A stretch of 64,000 nt of DNA from Anseranas semipalmata (GCA_013399115.1 VXAA01000967.1:243611-307610); one strand, 5' to 3'. Numbered from the stretch's first letter, positions 23,224-34,800 are shown. Notes: a model not told the origin generated them from the letters alone. Numbers and translations: made by a program.

Positions 23224-23340
23224 GATATGTTGGCGCTGGGCAGCCTGCGCTAGTGGTTGGCAACCCTGCCCAGAGCAGGGGGGTTGAAAATAGATGATCT
23301 TTAAGGTCCTTTTCAACCCAGGCCATTCTAGGATTCTATG
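23224..23340 (+). mobile_element. CR1 LINE 3' end, strongly 5'-truncated
   Basis: Only the last 105-117 bp of CR1 remain: the 3' UTR with CTGCCCAGAGCAGGGGGGTT, then AACCCAGGCCATTCTAGG and the terminal ATTCTATG. Aligned by eye to the reverse complement of the copy at 203-306, I count 4 differences in about 103 bp, so the two copies belong to the same subfamily. The similarity becomes ragged above 23238, which marks the truncation. No coding part is left. Confidence 0.92.
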
Positions 23341-24870
23341 TTGTCAGGTTTTCTTTAGTCCTGCATACTGATGAACTTTATGTAACAGGCCAAAAAAGAA
23401 GTTTAGATTTGTGGATTTGGTGCATTATTCAGTGTTAGCAGGGTAGCTGCTGCGCACCAACAGTTATGATTTCTACCTGTTACAAGCCATGCAGTTTACC
23501 ATAGTGCAACTCCCTTACTGTTACCAATGACTGCATTAGTGCTTTATGCATCTAGTGCACCTGTACGAAATCTTGCTTCAGGGAAATAACCCGTGGAAGG
23601 GGATGCATGAAGGCAGTGTTTCTGTTTGCATGTGATTTAGTAGCAGTAACCTAGCAATACTCGTGGCAAGCTGCTTTCTCTAACGTGGCCGTGTGCGCTC
23701 CGGTTTGCCCGTGCCTCTCTTGATGGGCTTTCTCAGGAGGCAGTCTTGCTTTTGCTTCTGTGGTTTCAGAGACTCCTCATGGCGAAGTGGCAGTGTGTGT
23801 CTGTAAGTTATAAAGCACATACTTCTGAATCCTATCTGTGGTCTCCATTGCATCAGTTCACACTTATTACTGGTCTTGAAACGAAACGTGACAAAAATAA
23901 GTTGCAGTCCAGAACCAGCTATCTTGCTCTGTCTTAAGTTCACAGTTCTGCTTGGCGGGAGTACTGTTATCAGTGAAACATTAGAGATCTGCAGGATTAT
24001 CAACATGCAGATGTAGTGTGTGCACGGAAGAGAGGTGGAAAATCAGGATGTACTACAATTACATATGAACGTTTTTCACAGGTTTTGTCAAAAGCATGAT
24101 TTAGCTACCCTTTTCTAGGGAAAATTGCTCTGAAGAAAAACTGCCGCTTTTTTATGCAACTGCCACAATCTCAGGATTATTGAGGACAGGTTGTGTGGAG
24201 CACGGCAGGAAGCTTTTCTGTTTAGGCCTGGGCTGGCCACGGTCTCGCCAGCTGAATCTATGAGCAGTTTCTTCCCTCCCTTTTCTTCCCAGCCCCAGTC
24301 TGCAAGAGATGTCTTGTTCTAGGCAGAGGTAGCCAGAAAGAACAGACGGAATAAGAATTAATAAATAACAGATGGTGTTGTGAACCTTCCATTTCATTGA
24401 AGGCTTTGGGGAACATACGCTTAAATTAGCGGAAGACAATAGGCAAGATAATTGTTGCCATACGTAGTGAATCTATGAACATACCACAGCAAAACCTGGG
24501 GTTCCCTGTATTGTAGTGCCTGCAAAGGTTTTCATTTTCTGAAGAGAACGTCCTGGAAGGTGAGCAGAAAGATTTGCCACCATCTCCCCTTCTGTCTGAA
24601 CATAAGAAAGCACTGTATTATAGCAGCAGTGATTGCATGCTTCCTTACTTACCTTTCCTACTTAAGCCAGGGAAATCTGTTCAGTGATTTTAACGGATAG
24701 CAGGACAGGACTTTGGAGAAGAAGTTGGGAGCGTCACTCTTTGTGGTGGTATCCTGACACCCATTTACCCTTGATTTATGGAAGTGACTGCCAGCTTGTT
24801 CACGGACAGCAGGATTTTGTGTAAATGATTTAAGTGTAAATGATGATTTGACTGAAATTCAGATTCCGCC
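23341..24870. other. Unique DNA, no gene recognised
   Basis: AT-leaning sequence without recognisable exon, repeat family or RNA gene. A box C-like ATGATGA at about 24839 has no proper D box or terminal stem, so it is not called a snoRNA. Confidence 0.45.
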
Positions 24871-24975
24871 TGTATTCCGCAGAGCAGTGCTCCGCTTCGG
24901 GAGCGGCCCCGCCGAGTGCTGGAGCCGCCACAGTCGCTGAAGCTGTGATTACTCTGTGCGGAGCGGGAGACGAGC
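24871..24975. other. Small CpG-rich islet
   Basis: About 100 bp of GC-rich, CpG-dense sequence between AT-leaning flanks; no coding evidence. Confidence 0.4.
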
Positions 24976-26820
24976 ATCTCGGATGTTCTTTCCCTGCTCC
25001 GCAGAGTTCTGTGAGCACGCTGCTTCTAACAGTCCATCCATGTGGATAATTGTACAGCTCTCATGGGAAGCTTGGCTCCGTGTGAAGTGCTTGCCCTCAC
25101 AAGTCCTTGCGGCGCTGTTTTCCAGCGGATTCCCCTGCTGTGATAACCATGGGATGTTCCCTGCGGCTGAGCGACTTGAGCTGAATGGGCTGTTGAAGGT
25201 GTTTACTCTTACTTCTTTGTTGGTAAGCAAGACATTGAAAGGACACAATTATGTAACAAAATAAGCTCCAGAGCAGAATTTTAAAAGGACATGCCCAAAG
25301 TTTCAAATCTTCAAGATCTGCCTAATGGGCGCGTTTAGTGTCCACTACTGCACATGCTGGTATTTCTGGGTTAGATCTGTTTTTCCTGTTGTCATCTTCA
25401 TGCAACAGTTGAGGAAAAGGGCAGAATTCAGTCCAGTATAGTTTTCCTCATGGTTTATATCTCGTGTGAGCATTCATTTCAAAACGGTAGATAATTGGCG
25501 GAAACAGAACGTACTGAAGGCTGTTGTGTGCTTGGGCTCTTACCAGAGTGGCGAATGCTCTGTGAAATTCTGCAGAAATGTGCCTTAACATTATTTCTGC
25601 AAGTTCCACTCAAGCAAAGGAGAAATAGTCATTATTTGCATTCAAAATTCACTTTTTTGAATGAATTTTGAGGAACAGGAATCAGTCTGAATTCCCATTA
25701 TTCAATGGTACACATTTTCTCGAATTTCCTGAGACGATCCTTAACACTTGAGAGCACATGGGGCACAGTGGGCCTTCATTGCGATGGAGAAGTACAGCGA
25801 GCCACTTCATCCTAACATGGATCAGTGGGTGGGAGAATCTGGGGAAGAGATCGGTGCCTCTGGGGGAAGAGAGGGCTGGAGTGTCTAGGGTAGGAGATCC
25901 ATCCTGGTGTTCCTGGCCTGGACTACCAGAGCTCCTTCAGTTCTGAGATCAGGCTGGGGCCGTGCATGTAATCACAGCGTCCGAGTTACTAAGGGAATGC
26001 TCATTGCTCACAGTTCCCTAAAGCTGCATTTCCATTTTTTGTGCCTTTTTTGTGCTGCTTCTCTTAGAAGTTGCTTCTGAGCGATAGCACCCATACAGGG
26101 AATTGTGTGTTGCATCTAAAATCTCCCCTTTGGTAGGTGCAGGCATTTACGCTGTATTAGTTAGCCTGCACCTGGCTGGGGCGTGTGTCGGCAGGAAGGG
26201 CAGCTGGGGGTCCCCATAGCCAGGCGAGCTGCCTGCTGCTGCAGGTGCCGGGGGCAGCGTGAGGCTTCCCCGTGCAACCCACGGCTTGCTCTTGGCCTCT
26301 GGAAGCAGGAGCAGCAAGCTCCAGGAGCCGGAACCTTGTCTGCCCTCAGAGATGGATCGCAGCCATCGGTACACCTTTGTCCAGCGTGGGGAGCGTGCTG
26401 CCTCCCTCCAGAAGGAAGTTAAAAATGAAATTCATGGAATTGCTTCTTAACCTTGTCGTTACACCTGGATTTATTGGGCTGTCTTTTAGTCAGTAGGATA
26501 GGGATCCTGTCAGTTGGGATTGGTCTCACCAGCAATCTTTCCTCCATCCGTTGTCAGTTTTTAAAGGTCTGTCTAGTTGTGTCTCTGATGCCCTTTCCAG
26601 TGACGTGTTATTAGTGTGCCTGCAGAACGCAGACAGAATAAACTTTGTTTTTTTGGAGTACCATTTATTCTTTTTTGTCTCGGGAGACTTAAAAGGTTGA
26701 CCAAGAATTACAGCTCTGTTGACTACGCGGCTTTGTACTGCTGTCTTTGTGCGTTTGTATAGCTTCCCTGTCTCCCGTACAATAGGCATTCTGCGTATCT
26801 GTCAAGTGCTCAGGAAAATT
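24976..26820. other. Unique DNA with a small inverted repeat
   Basis: No gene recognised. A perfect 10-bp inverted repeat at 25642-25651 and 25662-25671 (TCAAAATTCA / TGAATTTTGA) encloses a T-rich 10-nt loop. A mild GC rise lies at 26165-26290. Confidence 0.45.
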
Positions 26821-27085
26821 GACTCATTTATGTTTCCTCTTTCCCTCTCACTAGTCATTTATGACTATCTAAATGGATGTGTGTTTGCAGCAAAGAAGAA
26901 CTCAAATTCACTAATTGATGCACAAATATGCTCATTTACATGCAAATTTGTTTTTTTAGAAATGCATCTATTTGCATAAATAAAACCTCTTTTCCAAATA
27001 TTACTGTGAACAAAAGCAATTTTCATGGATGCCAAAAAAAAGAGGCTGAAAAGAAAAAGGCAATTCAGAATTTGCATGATAGTTA
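26821..27085. promoter_or_regulatory. Candidate enhancer with three POU octamers
   Basis: AT-rich sequence holding three perfect copies of the POU/Oct octamer ATGCAAAT within 138 bp: 26940-26947 (+), 26970-26977 (-) and 27070-27077 (-). CTAATTGATG near 26920 gives a further homeodomain-type core, and ATGCTCAT and ATGCATCT partial sites lie beside the octamers. A random 64-kb sequence would hold about two octamers in total, so the clustering is unusual. It is followed directly by a GC islet. Enhancer function is inference. Confidence 0.35.
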
Positions 27086-27129
27086 CTAATTGTTTTCCTT
27101 GCTATTAGCCTGTCTCTGCTCAATGGACA

Positions 27130-27335
27130 GCGCTGGTTACTGCTTCGTTCCGGACACAGACCGGTGCGAGGGCTTCGACCTGCAGCCCAGGTGTGGGCCG
27201 GGGCCTGGGCTCCGTGCAGGCGCGTGGCGGAGGAGCGGCTGGGGCAGAGCCTGGCGCCGTGCTTTGTGGGTCCAGGAGGAGGGCGGGCGTGCTGGGGGGG
27301 TGCTGCCTTCCTTCTCGCCTGAACACGGGCTGAGG
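27130..27335. other. CpG-rich islet
   Basis: GC-rich block starting 50 bp after the octamer cluster, with CpGs throughout and G7 and G6 runs near 27294-27301. Overlapping frames on both strands lack known domains. Confidence 0.5.
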
Positions 27336-27625
27336 GACGGCAGGTGACAGAAATAGCCCTGCTGGCCCGTTGTGTGCATCCTGGGACACAGAGACTTCGT
27401 TAATGACACCTGCAGCGTCACGTGCAGCAGCATTCTTCATCCCAGCCGGCTTCTGGGGAGCAGAGCTTTCTTCTCTCATCTGTAATTTTCTTCCTCTCCC
27501 TTGCCCGTACTTCCTGCTTTTCAGAGCAGCTCTGGAAGAATTTCAGGAAGTGAATCTATTCCTTTACAGATGTTCCTTCAACTTGCCCCCTCTGCAGCAG
27601 GTCTGTTTCCTTCAAGGCGCAGTGC
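27336..27625. other. Unique DNA between two GC islets
   Basis: Pyrimidine-rich around 27460-27530. No exon is recognised. Confidence 0.4.
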
Positions 27626-27995
27626 CCCTTTCCGCTGCCGCGGCAGTGGCTGGACATCCTTCCGAGCAGCGCTGCGGCTGCTTTCAGGAGCATCGTGGCA
27701 CCGCTGGCGCTGAGCACGCCTAGGTATGTTCCTGTCTTTTCAGGAAAAGTTTGACATTGTGGTTTCCTTCGTAAGAAATGTGTCTCCGTTGGAAAGGAAA
27801 TGTATTTTCCTTTTAAAAAGCATGCCACAAAGAAAGCCGCAGGAGGGAGAGAACAACGCCTGGAAGTGCCGCCTGGGGACGAGGGCTGCCCGGGCGCGAA
27901 GCACCGCTTGCTGGTACGACGCGCTCGCTGCGTCTGCGCGTGCCCCTTTTCTCTGGAGGTCTCAGAATGTTGAACAAAAGGGGATCGCGGTGTCA
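27626..27995. other. Two adjoining CpG-rich islets
   Basis: CpG-rich at 27630-27720 and 27840-27965, separated by a short AT-rich piece with a T4A5-type tract. The minus frame of 146 codons (27996-27556) is compositional. Confidence 0.45.
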
Positions 27996-28469
27996 TTCCC
28001 AGGGTGCCGAGGAAGAGTTAAATTGCTAGGAAGGAAGTGGCAGAGCTCGGTGTAAGATTCGCATCTTCTGAGGCCGATTCCCTGCCACTCGGCTGCGTTC
28101 CCTTGCCTCTTTACCGTCCTCGTTTAGAAACACGTGGTGAATCGAGGCCGTGCGGGTGGTGATGAAGGGGTTGGTTGGTAGTGACATTCATCCCTTTGGG
28201 GCCTGCACTGTCTGGGGTGCCAAAAATACTGGGTGCAATCTCTTGCTAGAAGACATTTCTAAACTCTTTGATTTTAAAAACATCGACGACGAGTAAGTCA
28301 GTTGGTGTTGTTTTATTTTTGTTTTGTTTTCATTGAGCAAAGGTAAGTGTAAAGGCTTCACTCCACACTTTTAATTTAGTGCATGATTATTGTGTCGTTA
28401 ACAAGCAGGTACGTTAATCCCGTTGCATTTCCCGCTGTGCTGTCTAGCAGAGGTCCCCATCCCTATTGG
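27996..28469. other. Unique DNA, no gene recognised
   Basis: AT-leaning; contains a good donor-like AAAGGTAAGT at about 28338-28347 with no supported exon in front. Confidence 0.4.
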
Positions 28470-28560
28470 CCTGGGGGCCGCTCTGTCGTTCCGGGGGGGT
28501 GTTCTGGGGGCGAGCGGGGAAGCGCAGCAGGAGGTTTGGTAGCTGTGGTGCTGGGTTCTC
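28470..28560 (+). repeat. GC islet with G-quadruplex motif
   Basis: Positions 28493-28519 carry G7, TGTTCT, G5, CGAGC, G4. If the G7 run is split as GGG-G-GGG, this gives four G tracts with loops of 1, 6 and 5 nt on the plus strand. Surrounding DNA is CpG-bearing and GC-rich over about 90 bp. Confidence 0.5.
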
Positions 28561-30001
28561 CATGCACCAGGATTCTCTAGATAGCGAAACACTGTTTTGC
28601 TTTAATCTCCTCAGTCAGCAATCACACTTCAAAGCATGGAAAAGTTAAAATACAAATAATGAAATTTACACATACGGTATACGTATATATGCAATATAGT
28701 ATATTTACAAATACATCGTGTGTCTAACCCATAGTGATTTTGTATGAGATTTGCTTATTGTTAGTTTTTTTATATATTTTGCATAAAACAAGAATTAATT
28801 TAGGCCTTAAAGACTTGTATGTTTTGTGTGTTTTTTTAATTTCTTTTTGTGAAACACACAGCAAGCTTTTCTGCCCAAATACTAAGGAAAAATACAGGTT
28901 AGCTAATCGTGTCATCTACTTACCCGAATGTTTTTCACTTGTAAAAACACTTTTCACTGTAAAATGAAGTCACCAGTTTTCTTTCCTGTGAACTGGTCTT
29001 CCCCAGCTGAAACCAGCAGGCCTGCTGACTTTTTTAAGAGCAAACTAGGTAAGGAGGGGGACAAACAAACAAGCCCACAGAACCCAATCCTCCACTTTTA
29101 ATGAGAATTTTGAGGAGGAAAAAGTCAGGATAAGGGCATGTAAAGATGCCCGAGAGATACCGGGCTCAAAGCTCCTGCAAATCCAGCTACCACAAATGTA
29201 ATGTGCAAAATCAATTTAGAGCCTGAACCTCCTTGAACTAGGCTTGTGGAAGGAAAAAAAAAAAAAGAAAAAAGACAAATTTTACAGGGGAAGAGATGGT
29301 TTTAAAATAGTCTGACTAAACTATCTGACTCTGGAAAACACTGCAATTAATTAGATATCTGAAATACTTCCTTTTAAAAGCTTTACAGCTCTAACATTCT
29401 CATATATGTGTTTTTTCTATATCTACTCATGTTGCCTGAAAAGATTAGAAGAAAAATGAGGGTGTTTCCTGTGGCATCGGGGGCGGGTGTGTGAGGGGGA
29501 GGTTTTTTTTTTCTTTTTTTTTAATAACAAATCCGACATAAACCTGTAGCATAAGGTAGCAGGAATAACAGGATAAGTAAAGAGAGAAATTCAGATTAAA
29601 GTCTCTTGATGTCCTTCTTTGTCTGTATGCCATTTGTATAAATTATCATTTTCATAACTAAACAAAAACGTCACTGTGTGAATTTTACATGATATTCTCT
29701 CAATGGCACTGGAGGAACAATATGCACGAATTCAAACTTCATAATAGCTATAAAATCACTGCTACTTTTATTGTAGCTTTTACAGTTCGCAGTAAAAGTC
29801 TTTGGTTGTGCGGTTCATGGTAAATTAATCTCTTGCTTCTTTAGTTCACTGTGTATTTTGAGGCTATAAAATGTATATTTACAGCTATGCTTTTCTAATT
29901 CCTGCAGCCGTTGTTGTACCTAGGTTGGGCTAATTATCACGTCTTCTCCTCATTATTCCGCTTGTCCTTGGATGTCAGGGACTTCATCTTGCGTGTTTCA
30001 G
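28561..30001. other. AT-rich unique DNA
   Basis: Very AT-rich at 28640-28960 and 29340-29900, with TTAATTAG-type cores near 29345 and TAAATTAATC near 29821. An A12 run is near 29252-29263. No exon, repeat family or RNA gene is recognised. The block 29640-29890 has the look of a conserved element but holds no strong motif cluster. Confidence 0.4.
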
Positions 30002-30308
30002 GTCACTTGCAAAGTTCCTGCTGAGTTTGGTGGAGGGGCCAGGTCTAAACACGTTCCCGAATCTTCTTTCATTGCAGATTCGTGCTGCTGCTGCAACAAC
30101 AGAAACGCACAGATCAGAACCGTACCGCTCCTGTTACGTGACTGCTGTCTGTGTGCAGCGTGGGGGACAGAGCCGGGTATGCACGCAGCCGAGATGCTGA
30201 AAGAATCAAGAGGTGGCACCAACTTACAGACAGCTGGAGTAGTCCTCCTGAGGGGCCTCGCTGCCTACCTGATCGTGTGCTCAAAGTATTTTCCAGACGT
30301 GAAAGAGG
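30002..30308 (+). other. Exon-like open stretch with acceptor and donor
   Basis: A plus frame is open for 116 codons from 29972 to 30322. Inside it, an AG after a GT/T-rich tract (GCGTGTTTCAG, ending at 30001) could serve as acceptor, and GAAAGAGGTAAGTG gives a near-consensus donor with GT at 30309-30310. The encoded stretch has a CCCCNN cluster and a leucine/valine-rich part, but I recognise no family. GC is higher than in the flanks. It may be an exon of a non-coding RNA, an unknown gene, or chance. Confidence 0.15.
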
Positions 30309-30779
30309 TAAGTGTATTTTAGATGTTTATATCCTGTGTATTTTGTGGGTTTTAAGTTTTGAAACTACTTCAGACAAAAAATGTCATTATACAGAGCAAT
30401 GAATAGTTTAGTCCTAGTTTTGTAAAAACACTGTGTACGTAGTTTAGATCAGTTTGGTGTTTGTAAATGGTGGCAAGAACCTTGTGACGCCTTTTTGTTG
30501 TGCAAAATTACTGCTGCTGGCATATTCGTTTAATGAAGCATGCCTTCCTCTAGGAACATAAGTAATACATTAAAAAACACCTTTCAGTTATTTGAGGTAG
30601 GGAATAGATGACATTTTAGGTTCCCCTTCTGGACGTTTTTCCTCTGAAAAGTAGGAAATTCAGTGACATTTCTGTGACACGGCTGCTCAGGCTAAGAGAG
30701 CACAAGAGCAGTAACTGGGCTATTTGCCTTTTTGGGTGAAAGAACATGAGAAAAAAATGTGTGAAAAGTAATCCAAAAG
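30309..30779. other. Unique DNA, no gene recognised
   Basis: AT-leaning sequence in front of the CR1 relic; nothing recognised. Confidence 0.4.
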
Positions 30780-31345
30780 GAACCTGAGGGGAGTGAAAAA
30801 GGCGGGTAGCCAAGTACAGGCACTGGACTTGGGGTGAGCAGCCTTAAGTTTTTCAGGAAGCTGCTGTCTCGTATCCCATGGGAGCAGCTTCCCATGGGTA
30901 GTGCAGAGAAGCTCAGGAGAGCTGGCAGGTCTTCAAGGACAGCGTCCTTCAAGTGCGAGAGTAACCCATCCCAACGCTCAGAACGTGTCAGGAGGCTGGC
31001 GTGGCTAAGGATGCAGATTATGGTGAAGCTTCAATGCAAAAGCAGTGTACAGGAGGTGGAAGAGGAGATGAGCTGCATAGGGAGAATTTTGAAACATTGG
31101 CTGGGCGCATGGGTCAGTGTTAGGTAAGCCAAGACAGAACTGGAGTTGAGACTTGCAAGGGACATCAAGGGCAACAAGGTGAGCTTCTACCGCTAAATTA
31201 GTAAAGGCTGAGCAAGGGAAGTGTGGGCCCGTTGCCGACTGCAGGGGGTGATTTGGTGACAGCGGACACACTAACAGCTGAGAAACCCAATGCCTTCTTT
31301 GCCTCAGTTTTCAGCAACTTGTGTGGTTACGATAAAGGTTGTTGG
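30780..31345 (+). pseudogene. Decayed internal fragment of CR1 ORF2
   Basis: Three separate pieces match, in order, the linker between the endonuclease and the reverse transcriptase of CR1 ORF2p. First, near 30816-30890, comes a QALDLG piece, then after a frame change a FRKLLSRIPWEQ piece. Next, near 31143-31193, comes LRLARDIKGNKVSFYR, ended by a TAA at 31194-31196. Then, in another frame from 31223, comes VGPLPTAGGDLVTADT followed by EKPNAFFASVFSNL. Frameshifts and stops separate them, so the copy is old and dead. Neither the reverse-transcriptase palm nor the CR1 3' UTR and tail follow; similarity fades at about 31345. Because CR1 copies usually keep the 3' end, a later deletion or rearrangement is likely. 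Confidence 0.85.
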
Positions 31346-34109
31346 TAACGTGTTCAGAGCTTCGTCATTCGCCCTACAGTTGAATTGCACCTTTAGAATA
31401 GAGGCACGCATGTGGGCAGTATCTGCAGTGGCCTTTCAGTAGGGAGGGGAAGTGAATTCACGACAACTTACGGTGTGTTGTGCGGAAGGTAGTCTCTGCC
31501 AGAACACAGTCAGCAGACACCATGAGGAAGCTTCAGAAGCAGCGTCTGCTGTGCTTGCAGCGCGAGCACTGTACGTGTTGTGCCCTGCCGCTGGCCGCTC
31601 TGCTCAGTGCTCCCAGGACACAAGGCTGTGCTGCGCAGCTCGCCAGGAAGGGTACCGGGCCCTGGTCCCACCAGGGACCCTGAGCAGAAAGTCTGGTCGC
31701 TCGCTGTGGCTTGTCCAAGCTGCCGGCACCCTGCTGGGAGACGGGATGTGCAGAGGTGCCAAGAAGGGAAAGGAGCTCATTGCTCCGCTGCTTTTCTTTC
31801 ACGAGGTACATATACAGCCTGCGTGCAACAACTGCTTGTGTGCGTGAGGAAATCACGTTACAAAATGCTCATGTGGTAAAACCAGTTGAGTTTAGGAGTT
31901 CTTGGAGGTAATTGGGAGAGGATCTATTTCATGCAAGAGACAAAATGAAGCTAGTAGTCAATAATAAAGCATGAATGACATCAGTAAATTTATATAAGCT
32001 GGTTCCATCAGTGTGGTGGGATCCATAAAGTGTGCTAGTAGTTCTTCTTACGCTCTGTGGATGCTTAATGTGTAGGACATTTGGTTCTGAACAAAACAAT
32101 CTTTCTCTCATAAAGACCTTTAAGTATGTAACATAAATAGGCTGTTTTCCGCACTAAACTTCCGTGTGGTTTCTGTTTTTTGGCTTGGATGAACACTATT
32201 CTTTGACTTCAGAACGGCCTGTTCAGCGATCCTGCCAGCCGTTCCAACCCCATTGCTGCTATGGCGTGTACGTGTACGCACACGTGTTGCCCGCTCTTAC
32301 GAGTGTCTGCCTGCGTCCTGCCGTCACCTGCTAACAGCAGAAGTTCAGACATAGAGCTGTCCAGGCATAAATTCTCACCTTACGTTTCTTTTAAGGATGC
32401 TTTAATTTTCATAGTTAATGGTAGTTGCTAGGCAAAGCAAAGGTTGTCTTAAGATCAGAACCAGATGTTTAATTAATTTTTATACGAGTCTCTTACCATA
32501 TTAGAAGTGATAAATTTATGCCTTTTGAAGCATACTTTAATGATGAATTGAGATTAACATGCAGAATACCCACAGTAACACTCGCAGTCCTCAAAACCTG
32601 CCTGTCTTTGTTCTCCAGCAGCTCTCTCTGTTGCTGTTTTGTTCTTTCTGTTGGCAGACACCACAGCAGTGGTCAGTAATAACGGTGCGGATACAGAGGA
32701 AATTGGGAGATGCCGTTATGCTGTAGCGGTTAGAGCTGCCATGGGGTTCACAGTATGACACCATTCACTTGGATCCTTTAAATTACTGGGCTGGAGAGCC
32801 CTGGTTTTGTGGTGAGGAGTCAAAAATAGTGACACCAGGTATTAAGGATTACCACCCCTAAGTATTTATAGAGGGACTTCCAGGGGCAATGGGCTTCTTG
32901 TCTCATATGAGAATCAGGGTGAGTGTGGTGCACAGAAGCTTTTGGAAATTCCATCTAACCTCTGTACACGCTGTCCAGCACCAAAATGCTTTTATAAATC
33001 TGGCCTGGGATGCTGGTTGGTGCCGTTGCCATTTGATGGTATGTGCAGGTCGATACAGTGCAGTCTGTTGCTTAAGGCCAGGTGAACTAATGCCTCTCAC
33101 TCAAGCTTTTTGGAATATATTTTCCAAAACAAACATCTGAAAATAAGAGGAAAACAAAATCGTAGTTCCTATGACAGCTATGGTTGAAGAAGGTTTAAAA
33201 CAGAATATCATTTCCATAAGTCATATTAATCATTTTACAGAAAAAGTCGATGTATTCATTACTGTGTTAATAGACTGTTTATTTTAAATAGAAATAGCAT
33301 CATATTCTCCTGCAGCCTCTGTAGTTGATGCTGTTTAATATTAATTTCCATTATGTTTTTTTCTGAAATCCTCACTTTACGGCAACTTGGAAATATTCTT
33401 CTGCTTTTGGTTAACTGGGTAGGACTTGAAATGCTCAGTAGCTTCAAAATTGCAGACTGTTGTCTCTTTGCTAATTAGAATATGTGAGCTACACCTAATT
33501 CTAAATAGCACTGCTACACCAGGTGTCGTGTGCAGAGCAGTGTGTAGTCTTAAGGCGTTGTATTAAATGTGGTATTTTAGATCATCGCTGCAAGGAGATA
33601 ATTCATTTAAACTGGCTAGTGCCCCCACTATGACATTATATTCACATCTTTTTTTTCTTTCGAGAACTAAAATTGTGTTCTGACGGGATTTTTACATGAA
33701 GTATCAACAGTATGCTAACTGTGCACAGAAGCTGACCATGTGCAACCAGTAAAGCTGTTTGAGATAACCCCTTCTCCTAATCAAAATGGTAATCAGCCTT
33801 CAAAATTAATGTCGTTTAGGAACCACTGTTAATCTGCATGGTGTTTATTCACTTCAGCAGAAAGATTAGTTCAGGATTCCCTCAGGCAGACTTTAATAGT
33901 GATTTGTCACTTTTGGAAAAGGACCTTCCCATCTATTGATTCGTACTTCTTACCAGTGATTCTGGCTCCCGTGCTTGTATTTTCAAACAACAGAGTGTTT
34001 TGTCTGATTGGATTTTTTCCCCAACATGTTTGTATTCCATTTGTTGGAGGAGATGGCAGAACGTCAGGACTCCAGAGCCATCCTAGCAATTGCAAGAATC
34101 AGCTGGGCT
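31346..34109. other. Unique DNA, no gene recognised
   Basis: Small GC rise at 31560-31700. AT-rich at 32400-32580 and 33130-33480. No exon, RNA gene or repeat family is recognised. CR1 sequence beyond 31345 was looked for and not seen. Confidence 0.45.
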
Positions 34110-34800
34110 TAACGCAGTGGAAATTTGATTTCTGCGGCTGGGGGGCTCTGTGGCGGCACCGCTCCCTGACCGCGGCCTTCCCGCTGCGCCTGGGCACACT
34201 CGCCGGAGGGCTGCCTGCTGGAAGCGGGGCGCGGGAGGGAGGTAATGCCGCTGGTGCTGCTCCACGTAGTTGTCTTGCGCCTCCGGCAAGCACACATCTT
34301 AGGGAAACTGCTGGGTGTGCGCGGTGCGCTGGGAGGGGGGGTCTCACAGGGCGTCAGCAGGCAGCGGCTGTTAGCTGAACGGAGCAAACCGGGGTGGTTG
34401 GGAGAATTGCTCGAGTGACGTAGAGAAAGTGCGGGAGGTGAGTTGCCTTTGTCGCCGTGACGCCGGTCCCTGTGCCGAGGGGAGCGAGGAGGTCGCTGCC
34501 CGTGGGTGCTGCGTGGCCACACAGACGGACCCCCCGGCCTCCTGCTCCCCGCTGGCTCACAGTGGGCTGCTGCGGGGCTGCTGCGGGTGCTGAGCGGCGG
34601 AGCCTTGCGTCCAGGCGCGCGCTTGGTGTGGGTGAGCCGGGGGCCGGCGGCCCTGGGGTTCCTCCCGCAGGTTCCTGCCCTCGCAGCGGGGTGGCGGGGC
34701 CGCGGGGCGGGCGCGTGGTGAGGCTGCGTGTTGAAGAGCACAGCCCGCAGCGCCTCGACGGCACGGCCCGCGTCAGGAGAGTAAAGCGGTGACGAATTTC
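34110..34800. promoter_or_regulatory. CpG island, possible orphan promoter
   Basis: The strongest CpG island of the window. I count about 67 CpGs in the 660 bp from 34141 to 34800, at roughly two-thirds GC, giving an observed/expected ratio near 0.85 by hand. It is flanked by AT-leaning DNA on both sides. Islands of this size commonly mark promoters in birds, and in species without PRDM9 also recombination hotspots. No TATA box is obvious and no annotated-looking exon starts from it, so direction cannot be stated. The 258-codon minus frame (34885-34109) and others across it are expected from the composition. Confidence 0.5.

Noticed and set aside
24886..24912. Resemblance to the 5' end of U6 snRNA (GTGCTC.GCTTCGG)
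   Set aside because: The match stops after about 15 bases and the conserved ACAGAGA region is absent.
24838..24940. Possible box C/D snoRNA (ATGATGA ... CTGA)
   Set aside because: No terminal stem, no proper C'/D' spacing, and the D box falls inside a GC islet.
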